NCBI RefSeq assembly: GCF_001639145.1
Contig: NZ_LROY01000002.1
Location: forward strand, 1,148,501-1,212,500
Reading direction: 5' to 3'
DNA: 64,000 nucleotides
Origin: Microbulbifer sp. Q7
GTDB taxonomy: Bacteria; Pseudomonadota; Gammaproteobacteria; Pseudomonadales; Cellvibrionaceae
The translations under genes were made by a program, and so were the position numbers. Shown piece by piece: positions 7,946 to 16,549 of this stretch (position 1 is its first letter; every line of letters starts with the position of its first letter). The notes beneath the pieces are model-generated. The model saw only the letters and a program-made list of their open reading frames with translations, was not told the origin of the DNA and did no database searches.

Positions 7946-10188
7946 TGCCCTGGATGAAATGGCTTCCCTGGCGGTTCTTCGTGCGCAAGTTCGCCACCGC
8001 CCACGGTTTTCTCGATCCGCTGGCGGTGATGGCGCGGCTACAACGTTTCGCCGAACCTTCCGAAGTTAGCGAGCCCATCGAGCTGCTGCGTGCGGGTGTC
8101 ATATTCCACGCGCGGGCGCTCATGAACAGCAAGGTCATCCAGCACAACCTCGACTGGGTGTGGCCCTACTGGATCGAGCGGCAGTTCGACCCAGCCGACG
8201 TCTCGTTCATTCCGCGTGCATTCTCCATTACCCACTGCAACCTGAGCCACCGCAACTGGACGGCCGTTGGGGTGCCCGGCAGTGAGGAAATGCCCATAGT
8301 CGACCCCCGGGGGCTGCTCACACCGCATTACGACGGCTGGTCGATCGACAGCTGGATCATCGGCGACGACGGCCAGGACCTGTACCCCTCCCAGCACGAC
8401 GATGTCATACAAAAGCTGGACCTGAAGGGCGGCATTGCCATCGAGACCGAATCCCACGACGATCAGGCCGAACTGCACAACCGGGTCTGGGCAGAGCTGG
8501 ACGATGCCCACAACAACTGCCATATGCGAGTGCGGGCGCGACACAACACCGGCGGCTGGCTGGTGGTTGCCCTGCGCCCCTGCAACCCGGAAGGGGTTGC
8601 GTTCATCAACAAGGTCACCCTGCACAGCAACCGCGACCGCTGGCTGGTCGATGGCAAACACAAAATCCTGTTTGACCGCCCGGTAGACCGCCACCACGCC
8701 TCCGACTATCACCGCGGGGATATTGCGCTCTACCTGCGCGATGAGAGCAATGAAAGCCATGCGGAGTGCGATGTGGGCATGGCAACCGCGGCCGCCCTTT
8801 TCCGTCTCGACCCGGGCGAAACGGTCGATACGCTGCTGACGATTCCACAAGCGTGCAAACTGAACAAACGCAATGCCACATCCACATGGCAAGAGAACCT
8901 GGACCGCCACTGCACCATGTCGGTACCCGACGAAGAAATGCAGTTTCTGTACGACTCCGCAATTCGCACTCTTATTCTGCATTCTCCGCACGATGTGTAT
9001 CCAGGCCCTTACACTTACAAGCGCTTCTGGTTTCGCGACGCCGCATTCATGATCCAGTCACTACTGCATGCCGGGCTGCTGGACCGCGCCGCACGCGCGC
9101 TGGAGCGCTTCCCATCGCGTCAGAAGAGCAACGGCTATTTCCACTCGCAAGACGGCGAGTGGGATTCCAACGGCGAGGCCCTGTGGATTATCGACCAGTA
9201 TTGCCAGATCACCGGCACCAAACTCAAGCAGGAGTGGCTGGATCCTGTACTGCGCGGAACCCAATGGATCGATAACAAACGACTACCCAAAGACGGCAGC
9301 CTCACCGGCGGCCTGCTGCCGGCTGGGTTCAGCGCCGAGCACCTGGGGCCAAACGACTGCTACTTCTGGGACGATTTCTGGGGCATTGGCGGGCAGCGTG
9401 CCGCCGTTGCCATGTGTCGACGGGAAGGCCACACGCAGGATGCCGATACCTTTCAGCGCCAGGCCGACGACTTCATGTTGACCGTAGATGCCGCGCTCGC
9501 GAAATGCGCGGAACGCCTCAACCGACCCGCAATGCCCGCATCGCCCAAGCGGCGCCTGGATGCCGGTGCCATCGGCTCGATTGCCGCGGGGTACCCGCTC
9601 AAGCTCTACCCCGAAGACGACCCGCGCCTGCTCGATCTTGTGGAGTTTCTGCTGGAAAGCTGTTTTGTGTCCGGCGGTTTCTTCCAGGACATGATCCACT
9701 CTGGCATCAACGCCTATCTCACCATTCATGTTGCCCAGGTATTGTTGCGCGCGGGCGACCCACGCTGTATCGACCTAATGCGCAACGTGGCCAAGCTCGC
9801 CTCCCCCACCGGTCAGTGGCCCGAAGCCATTCACCCGCACTCGTTCGGGGGCTGCATGGGGGATGGCCAACACGCGTGGGCGGCGGCAGAATGGGTGACC
9901 ATGCAGCGCAATTGTTTTGTGCGGGAAGAAGGCGACACGCTAATACTCGCGTCCGGACTGCCACCGGAATGGCTCAACGATGGCAGCGCGCAGAAGCCGA
10001 TTCGATTCGGTCCGGCCCCTACACTTTTTGGCACCATTTCACTGGAGATTACGCCCGGGGAAAAACCCCGTGTATCCTGGTCTGGCAAGTGGCACGATGC
10101 CGCACCACCGATTGAGATTCGCGCATTCGGCTATCAGCCTGTGGTGGCGGATCCCGGGGTCGAAATGCTGGAGTTACAACCTACGTGA
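7945..10188 (+). CDS. Six-hairpin glycosidase-like protein (glycogen-debranching-enzyme-like)
   Basis: 747 residues without signal peptide, so probably cytoplasmic. The N-terminal third (about 80-330) looks like a beta-sandwich; the C-terminal part (about 340-720) has the repeating helix-hairpin pattern of an (alpha/alpha)6 barrel, with the signatures YKRFWFRDA (358-366) and DGEWDSNGE (403-411), which contain acidic residues fit for glycoside hydrolysis. Similar motifs occur in GH15/GH63/GH133-like debranching enzymes; I cannot assign a GH family. The start is fixed by AAGGAG 7 nt upstream and the overlap with the VTT stop. It overlaps the following glycosyltransferase by 4 bp, so it probably acts on that enzyme's product or donor pool. 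Confidence 0.7.
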   Translation: MPWMKWLPWRFFVRKFATAHGFLDPLAVMARLQRFAEPSEVSEPIELLRAGVIFHARALMNSKVIQHNLDWVWPYWIERQFDPADVSFIPRAFSITHCNLSHRNWTAVGVPGSEEMPIVDPRGLLTPHYDGWSIDSWIIGDDGQDLYPSQHDDVIQKLDLKGGIAIETESHDDQAELHNRVWAELDDAHNNCHMRVRARHNTGGWLVVALRPCNPEGVAFINKVTLHSNRDRWLVDGKHKILFDRPVDRHHASDYHRGDIALYLRDESNESHAECDVGMATAAALFRLDPGETVDTLLTIPQACKLNKRNATSTWQENLDRHCTMSVPDEEMQFLYDSAIRTLILHSPHDVYPGPYTYKRFWFRDAAFMIQSLLHAGLLDRAARALERFPSRQKSNGYFHSQDGEWDSNGEALWIIDQYCQITGTKLKQEWLDPVLRGTQWIDNKRLPKDGSLTGGLLPAGFSAEHLGPNDCYFWDDFWGIGGQRAAVAMCRREGHTQDADTFQRQADDFMLTVDAALAKCAERLNRPAMPASPKRRLDAGAIGSIAAGYPLKLYPEDDPRLLDLVEFLLESCFVSGGFFQDMIHSGINAYLTIHVAQVLLRAGDPRCIDLMRNVAKLASPTGQWPEAIHPHSFGGCMGDGQHAWAAAEWVTMQRNCFVREEGDTLILASGLPPEWLNDGSAQKPIRFGPAPTLFGTISLEITPGEKPRVSWSGKWHDAAPPIEIRAFGYQPVVADPGVEMLELQPT

Positions 10189-11471
10189 ACATCGTCATGC
10201 TCACCAATACCTACCTCCCCCACGTGGGAGGAGTGGCGCGTTCGGTCGATGCCTTCTGCCGGGAATACCGCAAGCACGGGCACCAGGTGTTGGTTGTCGC
10301 ACCGGAATTTTCAGAAAAAATCGAAAACGAAAAAGATGTGGTGCGTATTCCGGCCATCCAGAATTTTAATGGCAGTGATTTTTCAGTCGCGCTCCCGCTA
10401 TCTGGTGAACTGACCGAGCAACTCGATTTCTTCGAGCCGGATATCGTACATTCCCACCACCCCTTTTTGCTGGGAATGACCGCTCTGCGTATTGCCCGCA
10501 GCCGGGAACTGCCACTGGTATTTACCCACCACACGCTGTACGAACGCTATACCCACTATGTGCCAGCAGACTCAGAAGCCCTCAAGCGGTTCGTCATAGA
10601 ATTAGCCACGCGCTATAGCAACCTGGCCAGCATGGTGTTTGCCCCAAGCGAAAGTGTTGCCGACCTTCTGCGAGATCGCGGGGTCAAATCCCCCATCCAG
10701 GTGGTTCCCACCGGCGTCAAGCTCGAGGACTACCAGAACGGAAATGGGCGCGCCGCGCGTGCGCGACACGGCATTCCCGAACAGGCTTATGTCATTGGTC
10801 ACCTCGGGCGCCTGGCAGAAGAAAAAAACCTGGGCTTTCTGTCGCAGGCGGTTCTTGAATTCATAAAGCGCAATGCCGACATTCACTTTCTGGTCGTTGG
10901 CGCCGGGCCCATGCAGGCACAGATAAAGCAGCTGTTTGATGATCACAACCTCGGAGAGCGCCTGCATCTGACCGGCACACTGCAGGGAGAAGCGCAGCGC
11001 GATGCCTATAGCGCGATGCAGGTGTTTGCTTTCTCTTCTACCAGCGAAACCCAGGGCATGGTGCTCACGGAGGCAATGGCCGCGGGCGTACCGGTTGTCG
11101 CGCTGGATGCCAGCGGTTGCCGGGAAGTCGTGGAAGACAGAATCAACGGGCGCCTGGTCCTCAAACATACCGAGCGGGAGCTGATCGCCGCCTTGCAGTG
11201 GCTGTACGACCTTCCCAAGAACGAGTACAACGCACTTTGTAAGGCCGCCCTGGCAACCGCCGAGCGCTTTTCTATGGAAAACTGCGCCGCGTCCGCAATC
11301 ACCCATTATAAATCCCTGGTCCATCAGCACTGGCCGCTGGACGATTCCCTCTATGCCCAGTGGATGCGCCTGCGCAACACCATCGGTGCACAGTGGGAGA
11401 TCCTCGAGGGCGTGACCAGTGCTGCTACCGCGGCCCTCGATCCGGATCACTCCGGAAAAAGCAGCTCGTAA
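10185..11471 (+). CDS. GT4 glycosyltransferase, diacylglycerol-glucosyltransferase-like
   Basis: 428-residue GT-B fold enzyme. The N-terminal glycine loop LPHVGGVARS (11-20) and the acceptor-side motif THHTLYERYTHYVP (114-127) resemble bacterial 1,2-diacylglycerol 3-glucosyltransferases of the alMGS type. The donor-binding half has GHLGRLAEEKN and the retaining EX7E motif (Glu288, Glu296). These enzymes move a sugar from a nucleotide sugar to diacylglycerol at the inner face of the membrane. The GTG start at 10185 overlaps the previous stop (GTGA). The lipid acceptor is an inference from the motif and the neighbours (VTT protein, phosphodiesterase); a polysaccharide acceptor is possible. Confidence 0.8.
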   Translation: MNIVMLTNTYLPHVGGVARSVDAFCREYRKHGHQVLVVAPEFSEKIENEKDVVRIPAIQNFNGSDFSVALPLSGELTEQLDFFEPDIVHSHHPFLLGMTALRIARSRELPLVFTHHTLYERYTHYVPADSEALKRFVIELATRYSNLASMVFAPSESVADLLRDRGVKSPIQVVPTGVKLEDYQNGNGRAARARHGIPEQAYVIGHLGRLAEEKNLGFLSQAVLEFIKRNADIHFLVVGAGPMQAQIKQLFDDHNLGERLHLTGTLQGEAQRDAYSAMQVFAFSSTSETQGMVLTEAMAAGVPVVALDASGCREVVEDRINGRLVLKHTERELIAALQWLYDLPKNEYNALCKAALATAERFSMENCAASAITHYKSLVHQHWPLDDSLYAQWMRLRNTIGAQWEILEGVTSAATAALDPDHSGKSSS

Positions 11472-11509
11472 ACCATGGCGAGTGCTAGAACCGAAAGGGA
11501 TCCAGGCCC

Positions 11510-14059
11510 ATGATGACCCGCATCGAGAGCACCCTGCGCCGCTGGCGCCGCCGTATCAGCCGCAGCGAGTGGCTGGCGCGGATGCTCAAGTTACAGATCA
11601 ACGAGCGGGAACCGGATGCGCCCGCGCTGGTGCTGATACAAATCGATGGCCTCGCGCGCCCGCAACTCGACAAGGCACTAGCAGACGGCAAAATGCCATT
11701 TCTGAAAAGGCTGATCGAGCACGAACACTATCACCTCGATCATATGTACTCCGGCGTCCCCGCCACCACACCAGCGGTCCAGGCGGAGATTTTTTACGGC
11801 GTGAAAGCCGCGGTACCCGCGTTCGGTTTTATGTCAACGGACTCGCAGGAAATGCTGCGCATGTACGAGTCCAACGCCGCCAATAAAATCGAAAAGCGCC
11901 TCACCGATGCCGGCCACGAACCGCTGCTGAAACACGGCAGTTGCTACGTCAGTGTGTTCCGGGCAGGTGCGGAGCATGACGAAGCACATTTTTGCCCGGC
12001 ATCACAAGGCTGGGGGCCGTCCCTGAAAGAAGCCGGGCCACTGGCACTCATCGTTATGTTGCTGGCGAATCTGTGGAGTGTGATACGCACACTCGGCTTG
12101 CTGTTGCTTGAGTTTATTTTGTCGCTGGTGGACTTTTTTCGCGGGCTGATCAGCGGACAGGATTTCGTGCGCGAGTTGATGTTCATCCCGACACGGATTG
12201 CCATCACTATCTTGATGCGGGAACTCTCCACCGTAGGCGTCAAAATCGATATTGCCCGCGGTCTGCCGGTCATCTACATCAATTTGCTGGGCTACGATGA
12301 ACAGGCCCATCGGCGCGGGCCCAGCTCCAAGTTTGCCCACTGGACACTCAAAGGCATCGATGACGCGATCGCCCGTATCTGGCGGGCAGCGCACCGATCG
12401 TCACGTCGTCACTACGACGTATGGATCTATTCAGACCACGGTCAGGAAGACAGCACGCCCTATGAAGTGCTGCACGGGCGCAGCTTTGCCGATGCCGTTA
12501 GCGATGCACTATCGGAATTACCGGAGAACCCGCAGGGGTATCGCGCTAGCAGCAATGGTGGCGTACAGCTGCAACGGATACGACTGTTTGGCGGCCAGTG
12601 GGTGCAGAAACTTTTCCCCATTGAAAACCCGGAAAAGCGGCGCGAAGGCGAGACGCCCATGGCGCTTTCAGCTATGGGGCCACTTGCGCTGCTCTACAAC
12701 ATCCATTGCAAGGGTACTGCGCCGGACGTCATCGCTCGGCTGATTGTGGAAAAGACCCAGGCTCCGATGGTGCTTTACGAAGACAAGCACAGTTTCGAGG
12801 TGGGACCAGACGGCGAGAAACAAACCAAAGTGCGCGGCTGGTGGCGACATGGCGCCTTCGCTCTGCCGGAAGACGGCCACAAAATAATGGGCGACGAGCA
12901 CCCCTTTGTGGATGAGGCGGTAGAAGACCTGGCGAACCTGTGCCGCCACCAGGATGCCGGTGACTTCGTTGTCAGTGGTTGGTGTGCCGGCCACCAGAGC
13001 CTGTCCTTCGCCATCGAATCCGGCAGTCACGGCGGTGCGGGGCCCAATGAGACCCACGCCTTCGCGCTGATGCCGGGAGACATTCATTTTCCCGACAATG
13101 GCCTGGAGCACTGGCGTCCGAAGGATATTCGTAACGCGGCCCTGGCGTTCCTGGAGGCGCAGCCCGCGCAGCAACTGAAATCGCCACCGGCGGTCGCCAT
13201 GGCGGCCCCGCCAGACGCTAGCCCCGCGCCCCCTGCCCAAGCAAAACAACCTGAGCAAACTCTACAGGGCGGAGCCGATACCGACGACAGCGCCAGCATC
13301 AATATGCGGGTCATGACCTACAACGTGCATATCTGCAAAGGGATGGATGGCAAGATCTCACCGGAGCGCATCGCGCGCGTGATCGCGCGCTACTCACCGG
13401 ATATCGTGGCCCTGCAAGAGGTCGATGTGCGCCGCAAGCGCACCGGCGGCATCGATCAGGCCCATCAAATTTCCAAATTATTATCGATGGACTGCCACTT
13501 CCAGCCAGCCATGCACGTCGAAGACGAGCGCTACGGCGATGCCATTCTGTCGCCACACCCCCTGCGCCTGATACACAAAGGTATTCTGCCAGGCCCGTCG
13601 GAAAAATCCCGCCACCACGAGCGCGCCGAACCGCGCGGAGCACTGTGGATGGAAGTGGACTTTCACGGCATAGCGGTGCAGATATTCAACACCCACCTCG
13701 GACTGACCAAAGGCGAGCGCCTGCGGCAGATCGACGCGCTGACGGGAGAGGAGTGGATGGGCAGTCCGCACTGCCCGCGGCCGCGTATTCTCGTGGGGGA
13801 CTTCAATGCACTACCGGGCTCCGCCGAAATCAAACGGCTAACCAGCATCCTGGATGACACCCAAATAAAACTGCCCGGTCACAAGCCCCGCGGCACCTTT
13901 TTCAGCCGCCTGCCCAAGGCCCGAATCGATTACATATTTGTCGACCAGGCGGTGCAGGTGAACGACATCCACGTGCCGCGCAGCGAGCTTACCCGGCTGG
14001 CCTCGGATCACCTGCCACTGATCGCTGACCTGAAGATTCCGCGCACTGGCAATCGTTGA
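11510..14059 (+). CDS. Fusion: alkaline-phosphatase-fold phosphodiesterase plus EEP phosphatase domain
   Basis: 849 residues. Domain 1 (about 38-545) has the metal-site pattern of the type I phosphodiesterase/alkaline phosphatase superfamily: IDG with Asp46, candidate nucleophile Thr86 or Thr87, GYDEQAH (Asp263, His267), SDHG (Asp309, His310) and SHGG...THA (His507, His516). A hydrophobic segment inserted at about 176-215 suggests membrane association. After an Ala/Pro/Gln linker (about 550-590), domain 2 (598-843) carries every endonuclease/exonuclease/phosphatase motif: TYNVH (Asn605), LQEVD (Glu637), NTHLG (His729), GDFNA (Asp764, Asn766) and SDHLPL (Asp832, His833). EEP enzymes include sphingomyelinases and inositol-phosphate phosphatases. 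Last gene of the operon, 38 bp after the glycosyltransferase, with AAAGGGA before its ATG. Confidence 0.85.
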   Translation: MMTRIESTLRRWRRRISRSEWLARMLKLQINEREPDAPALVLIQIDGLARPQLDKALADGKMPFLKRLIEHEHYHLDHMYSGVPATTPAVQAEIFYGVKAAVPAFGFMSTDSQEMLRMYESNAANKIEKRLTDAGHEPLLKHGSCYVSVFRAGAEHDEAHFCPASQGWGPSLKEAGPLALIVMLLANLWSVIRTLGLLLLEFILSLVDFFRGLISGQDFVRELMFIPTRIAITILMRELSTVGVKIDIARGLPVIYINLLGYDEQAHRRGPSSKFAHWTLKGIDDAIARIWRAAHRSSRRHYDVWIYSDHGQEDSTPYEVLHGRSFADAVSDALSELPENPQGYRASSNGGVQLQRIRLFGGQWVQKLFPIENPEKRREGETPMALSAMGPLALLYNIHCKGTAPDVIARLIVEKTQAPMVLYEDKHSFEVGPDGEKQTKVRGWWRHGAFALPEDGHKIMGDEHPFVDEAVEDLANLCRHQDAGDFVVSGWCAGHQSLSFAIESGSHGGAGPNETHAFALMPGDIHFPDNGLEHWRPKDIRNAALAFLEAQPAQQLKSPPAVAMAAPPDASPAPPAQAKQPEQTLQGGADTDDSASINMRVMTYNVHICKGMDGKISPERIARVIARYSPDIVALQEVDVRRKRTGGIDQAHQISKLLSMDCHFQPAMHVEDERYGDAILSPHPLRLIHKGILPGPSEKSRHHERAEPRGALWMEVDFHGIAVQIFNTHLGLTKGERLRQIDALTGEEWMGSPHCPRPRILVGDFNALPGSAEIKRLTSILDDTQIKLPGHKPRGTFFSRLPKARIDYIFVDQAVQVNDIHVPRSELTRLASDHLPLIADLKIPRTGNR

Positions 14060-14076
14060 CTACTTATTCAAAAAGC

Positions 14077-14607
14077 TTACTCAAACAGCGCGCGTACCTG
14101 GGCCTCTCGGGACGCACGCATGCCTGCGGTACGGCCCTCTTCGATGGCAATCTCCAGCGGGATGCCCTTGCGCGCACGGTAGATCGCCCAGGCGGCACCC
14201 ACGCGATTACCACTGCCACAATGGAGTAGCACCGGGGCCGCGCTTGCGTCCTCAAGAAGCTCCGTCAGGCGCGCAATCTGCGCATCACTTGGCGCGCCCT
14301 TGGCGATCGGCAGGTTCACGTAGGTCATGCCGGTCGCCTCTACCGCCGCGCGCTCCTCGGAGGTACCCTCTTCCGGGGTGCGCAAATCGATGATTGTGCG
14401 GAAGCCCTTCGCCTTCAGGGAATCCACCGCAGTGAGATCAATACTGCCACCGGTGGCGATATGCGGCCGAAGGCGATTGTAATTCACCACCTCTGCCCCC
14501 ATCTTGTCTCCAAAGGGAACTTGGGCAGGCTCATCGGCGTGCACAAGGGACACCAGGGCGGCGGTAGTGAGCAGGCACAGTGCAGACAGCAATTTTGGCA
14601 ATTTCAT
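14077..14607 (-). CDS. Periplasmic dual-specificity/tyrosine-phosphatase-like protein
   Basis: 176 residues beginning with a signal peptide (MKLPKLLSALCLLTTAALV, cut likely after HA-DE near residue 24), so exported. The mature part is a small cysteine phosphatase with the P-loop HCGSGNR (Cys130, Arg135; CX5R), of the DUF442/BLH-phosphatase type. The substrate is unknown. The ATG at 14607 is preferred over one 36 bases upstream because it begins the signal peptide directly and has GGGAGA 8 nt before it. It converges on the phosphodiesterase operon (17-bp gap) and is divergent from yccA. Confidence 0.82.
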   Translation of the reverse strand: MKLPKLLSALCLLTTAALVSLVHADEPAQVPFGDKMGAEVVNYNRLRPHIATGGSIDLTAVDSLKAKGFRTIIDLRTPEEGTSEERAAVEATGMTYVNLPIAKGAPSDAQIARLTELLEDASAAPVLLHCGSGNRVGAAWAIYRARKGIPLEIAIEEGRTAGMRASREAQVRALFE

Positions 14608-14674
14608 TTTCTGTTCTCCCGTTTTTGCGCTATTTTGCCCCAATCAACGTAAGATCGTCGAACTCAGCGCCCAC

Positions 14675-14703
14675 TTGAAGGTCCAAGACGCTGGTTATAT
14701 GAT
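14675..14703 (+). promoter_or_regulatory. Candidate sigma70 promoter of yccA
   Basis: TTGAAG (14675-14680), a 17-bp spacer, and TATGAT (14698-14703). The predicted start of transcription would lie about 30 bp before the yccA ATG. Good spacing and two near-consensus boxes, but activity is untested. Confidence 0.6.
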
Positions 14704-14739
14704 CCCGACAGATTTCATATTCACTTCCAGGAGACGCTA

Positions 14740-15426
14740 ATGCGCCAAGAAGTCTATACACAGTCCTCCGGAGCGCTGGATCGCTCAGAATCTGCCAAAG
14801 TACTGCGCAACACCTATGCGCTGCTGGCAATGACTGTATTGTTTAGTGCAGTCACAGCCGGGGTATCCATGGCGATTGGCATGGGGCGCGGCATGAGCCT
14901 GCTCTGTTCCATTGCGGCCATTGTGCTGGTCTGGTTCGTTCTTCCGCGCACCGCCAACTCCGCCAAGGGTATCGGTGTGGTATTCGCGTTTACCGGCCTG
15001 CTGGGCGCTTCTATCGGCCCCATGCTGAACCACTACCTGAGCCTGTCCGGTGGTAGCCAGATCGTCATGCAGGCGCTGGGCACCACGGCCCTGATCTTCT
15101 TCGCGCTGTCGGCCTATGTGCTGACCACCCGCAAGGATTTCAGCTTTATGGGTGGTTTCCTGTTCGTCGGCCTGATCGCCGTTCTGGTGTGTGCCCTGGG
15201 TCTCGTCGTTGCGAGCTTCTTTGGCGTGCACCTGCCGCTGGCCAGCGTGGCACTGAGTGGCGCGATTGCCCTGCTGTTCTCCGGGTTCATCCTGTATGAC
15301 ACCAGCCGCATCGTAAATGGCGGTGAGACCAACTACATCATGGCCACCACCTCGCTGTACCTGAACATCCTGAACCTGTTCACCAGCCTGCTGCACATCT
15401 TCGGCTTCGCCTCTGGCGACGACTGA
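14740..15426 (+). CDS. yccA: Bax-inhibitor-1/YccA family inner-membrane protein
   Basis: 228 residues with seven hydrophobic helices spread from about residue 25 to 222 and a short C-terminal tail (GFASGDD). YccA in E. coli is a modulator and substrate of the FtsH membrane protease; the BI-1 family as a whole forms pH-sensitive calcium-leak proteins. The conserved LYLNILNLF segment before the last helix identifies the family. AGGAG lies ahead of the ATG. It precedes the tus sulfur-relay genes, the same neighbourhood as in other gammaproteobacteria, but a strong terminator separates them. Confidence 0.92.
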   Translation: MRQEVYTQSSGALDRSESAKVLRNTYALLAMTVLFSAVTAGVSMAIGMGRGMSLLCSIAAIVLVWFVLPRTANSAKGIGVVFAFTGLLGASIGPMLNHYLSLSGGSQIVMQALGTTALIFFALSAYVLTTRKDFSFMGGFLFVGLIAVLVCALGLVVASFFGVHLPLASVALSGAIALLFSGFILYDTSRIVNGGETNYIMATTSLYLNILNLFTSLLHIFGFASGDD

Positions 15427-15452
15427 TCAGCCCGCTGAGCAAGTTCACACGG

Positions 15453-15478
15453 TGCCCCGCTCTGCGGGGCATTTTTTT
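15453..15478 (+). terminator. Rho-independent terminator after yccA
   Basis: An 8-bp stem TGCCCCGC / GCGGGGCA with loop TCT and a run of seven T. It lies 26 bp after the yccA stop and 13 bp before tusD, so tusD needs read-through or its own promoter overlapping this region. Confidence 0.92.
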
Positions 15479-15491
15479 ATCGGTGTATAAG

Positions 15492-15884
15492 ATGCAATTC
15501 ACCCTTGTCGTTTACGGTGCGCCGCATGCCTCCGAAGGGGCCGCCACCGCCCTGCGCTTCGCCCGTGCGCTGTTGCAGTCTGGGCATAGCCTCTACCGGG
15601 TGTTTTTTTATAACGACGGTGTCCATAACGGCAGTGCGCTGGCGGCACCGCCACAGGATGAACAGGACCTGCTGTCTCAATGGCGGGAACTGCAAAGTCA
15701 CCACAAGCTGGACCTGTGCATCTGTATCGCCGCTGCCCAACGCCGCGGTGTACTCAGCACCAGTGAAGCGTCGCGCCTGGAAAGGCCCTCCGCCAATCTG
15801 GCCACCGGGTTTGAACTGGCGGGGCTAGGCCAGCTGGCTGAGGCCACGGCGCTCAGCGACCGCATTGTGACGTTTGGAGGCTGA
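15492..15884 (+). CDS. tusD: Sulfurtransferase TusD (DsrE-like)
   Basis: 130-residue DsrE/F-fold subunit of the TusBCD complex, which takes persulfide sulfur from TusA and passes it to TusE for 2-thiolation of tRNA wobble uridine. The active-site segment LCICIAAAQRRG contains Cys76 and Cys78; Cys78 corresponds to the essential cysteine of E. coli TusD. A GTG nine bases upstream is open, but the ATG at 15492 starts at the conserved MQFTLVVYGAP. First of four closely spaced tus genes. Confidence 0.94.
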   Translation: MQFTLVVYGAPHASEGAATALRFARALLQSGHSLYRVFFYNDGVHNGSALAAPPQDEQDLLSQWRELQSHHKLDLCICIAAAQRRGVLSTSEASRLERPSANLATGFELAGLGQLAEATALSDRIVTFGG

Positions 15885-15888
15885 CACT

Positions 15889-16254
15889 ATGGTCTCACGC
15901 AACACGGTACTCGCCCTGTGCCGACACGCGCCCTACGGCAACAGCCTCGCCCGCGAGGGGCTGGAGGCCGTTCTCGCCTGCGCCGCAATGGACCAGGTGC
16001 CAGAGGTGCTGTTTATCAACGATGGAGTGTTCCAGCTACTGGAGCAGAGCCCCGAAGCCATCGGCGAAAAGAACCTGCGCCGCAACCTGCAGGCACTGCC
16101 GATGTTTGGCGTCGAGGCATTACACGTCTGCAGTGAAAGCCTCGCGCAGCGTGGCCTCTCTGCCGAGCAACTGGACATCCCCGGGGCAGAGCTGAAGCTG
16201 GTGAACGACACCGGCGCTTTTATCCGCAACTTCCACCATGTGCTGAGTTTTTAG
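15889..16254 (+). CDS. tusC: Sulfurtransferase complex subunit TusC (DsrF-like)
   Basis: 121-residue DsrE/F-fold subunit of the TusBCD heterohexamer in the cytoplasm. It keeps the family core (VPEVLFINDGVFQLL) but is a structural subunit without the TusD-type catalytic cysteine. The ATG at 15889 has GGAGG 8 nt upstream and lies 4 bp past the tusD stop; codons upstream in frame belong to tusD overlap. Co-transcribed with tusD and tusB. Confidence 0.92.
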   Translation: MVSRNTVLALCRHAPYGNSLAREGLEAVLACAAMDQVPEVLFINDGVFQLLEQSPEAIGEKNLRRNLQALPMFGVEALHVCSESLAQRGLSAEQLDIPGAELKLVNDTGAFIRNFHHVLSF

Positions 16255-16255
16255 C

Positions 16256-16531
16256 ATGACCCTGCATATTGTCAGTCAATCGCCCCACGCCGGCAGCGCT
16301 TTGCGCGACTGTCTCGATGCATTTGCCGAAGGCGATGCGGTATTACTCATCGAGGATGGTGTATACGGGGCGACCGGCCAGCATGTGCTGCCGGAAAATA
16401 ATACCTATTGCCTGAGCGCAGACGCCACCGCGCGTGGCGTCACTATCGCCGGGACCATCCAGGCAGTCGATGAAGCGCACTGGGTATCCTTGTGTACCGA
16501 GCACACGCCCATCGTGAGCTGGTTCAAGTAG
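16256..16531 (+). CDS. tusB: Sulfurtransferase complex subunit TusB (DsrH-like)
   Basis: 91-residue DsrH-family protein, the smallest TusBCD subunit, starting one base after the tusC stop. The core LLIEDGVYGATG is typical. It completes the complex used to make the 5-methylaminomethyl-2-thiouridine of tRNA Lys, Glu and Gln. The tight spacing shows operon membership. Confidence 0.9.
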   Translation: MTLHIVSQSPHAGSALRDCLDAFAEGDAVLLIEDGVYGATGQHVLPENNTYCLSADATARGVTIAGTIQAVDEAHWVSLCTEHTPIVSWFK

Positions 16532-16549
16532 TAGAGGTGAGTAACGCCG

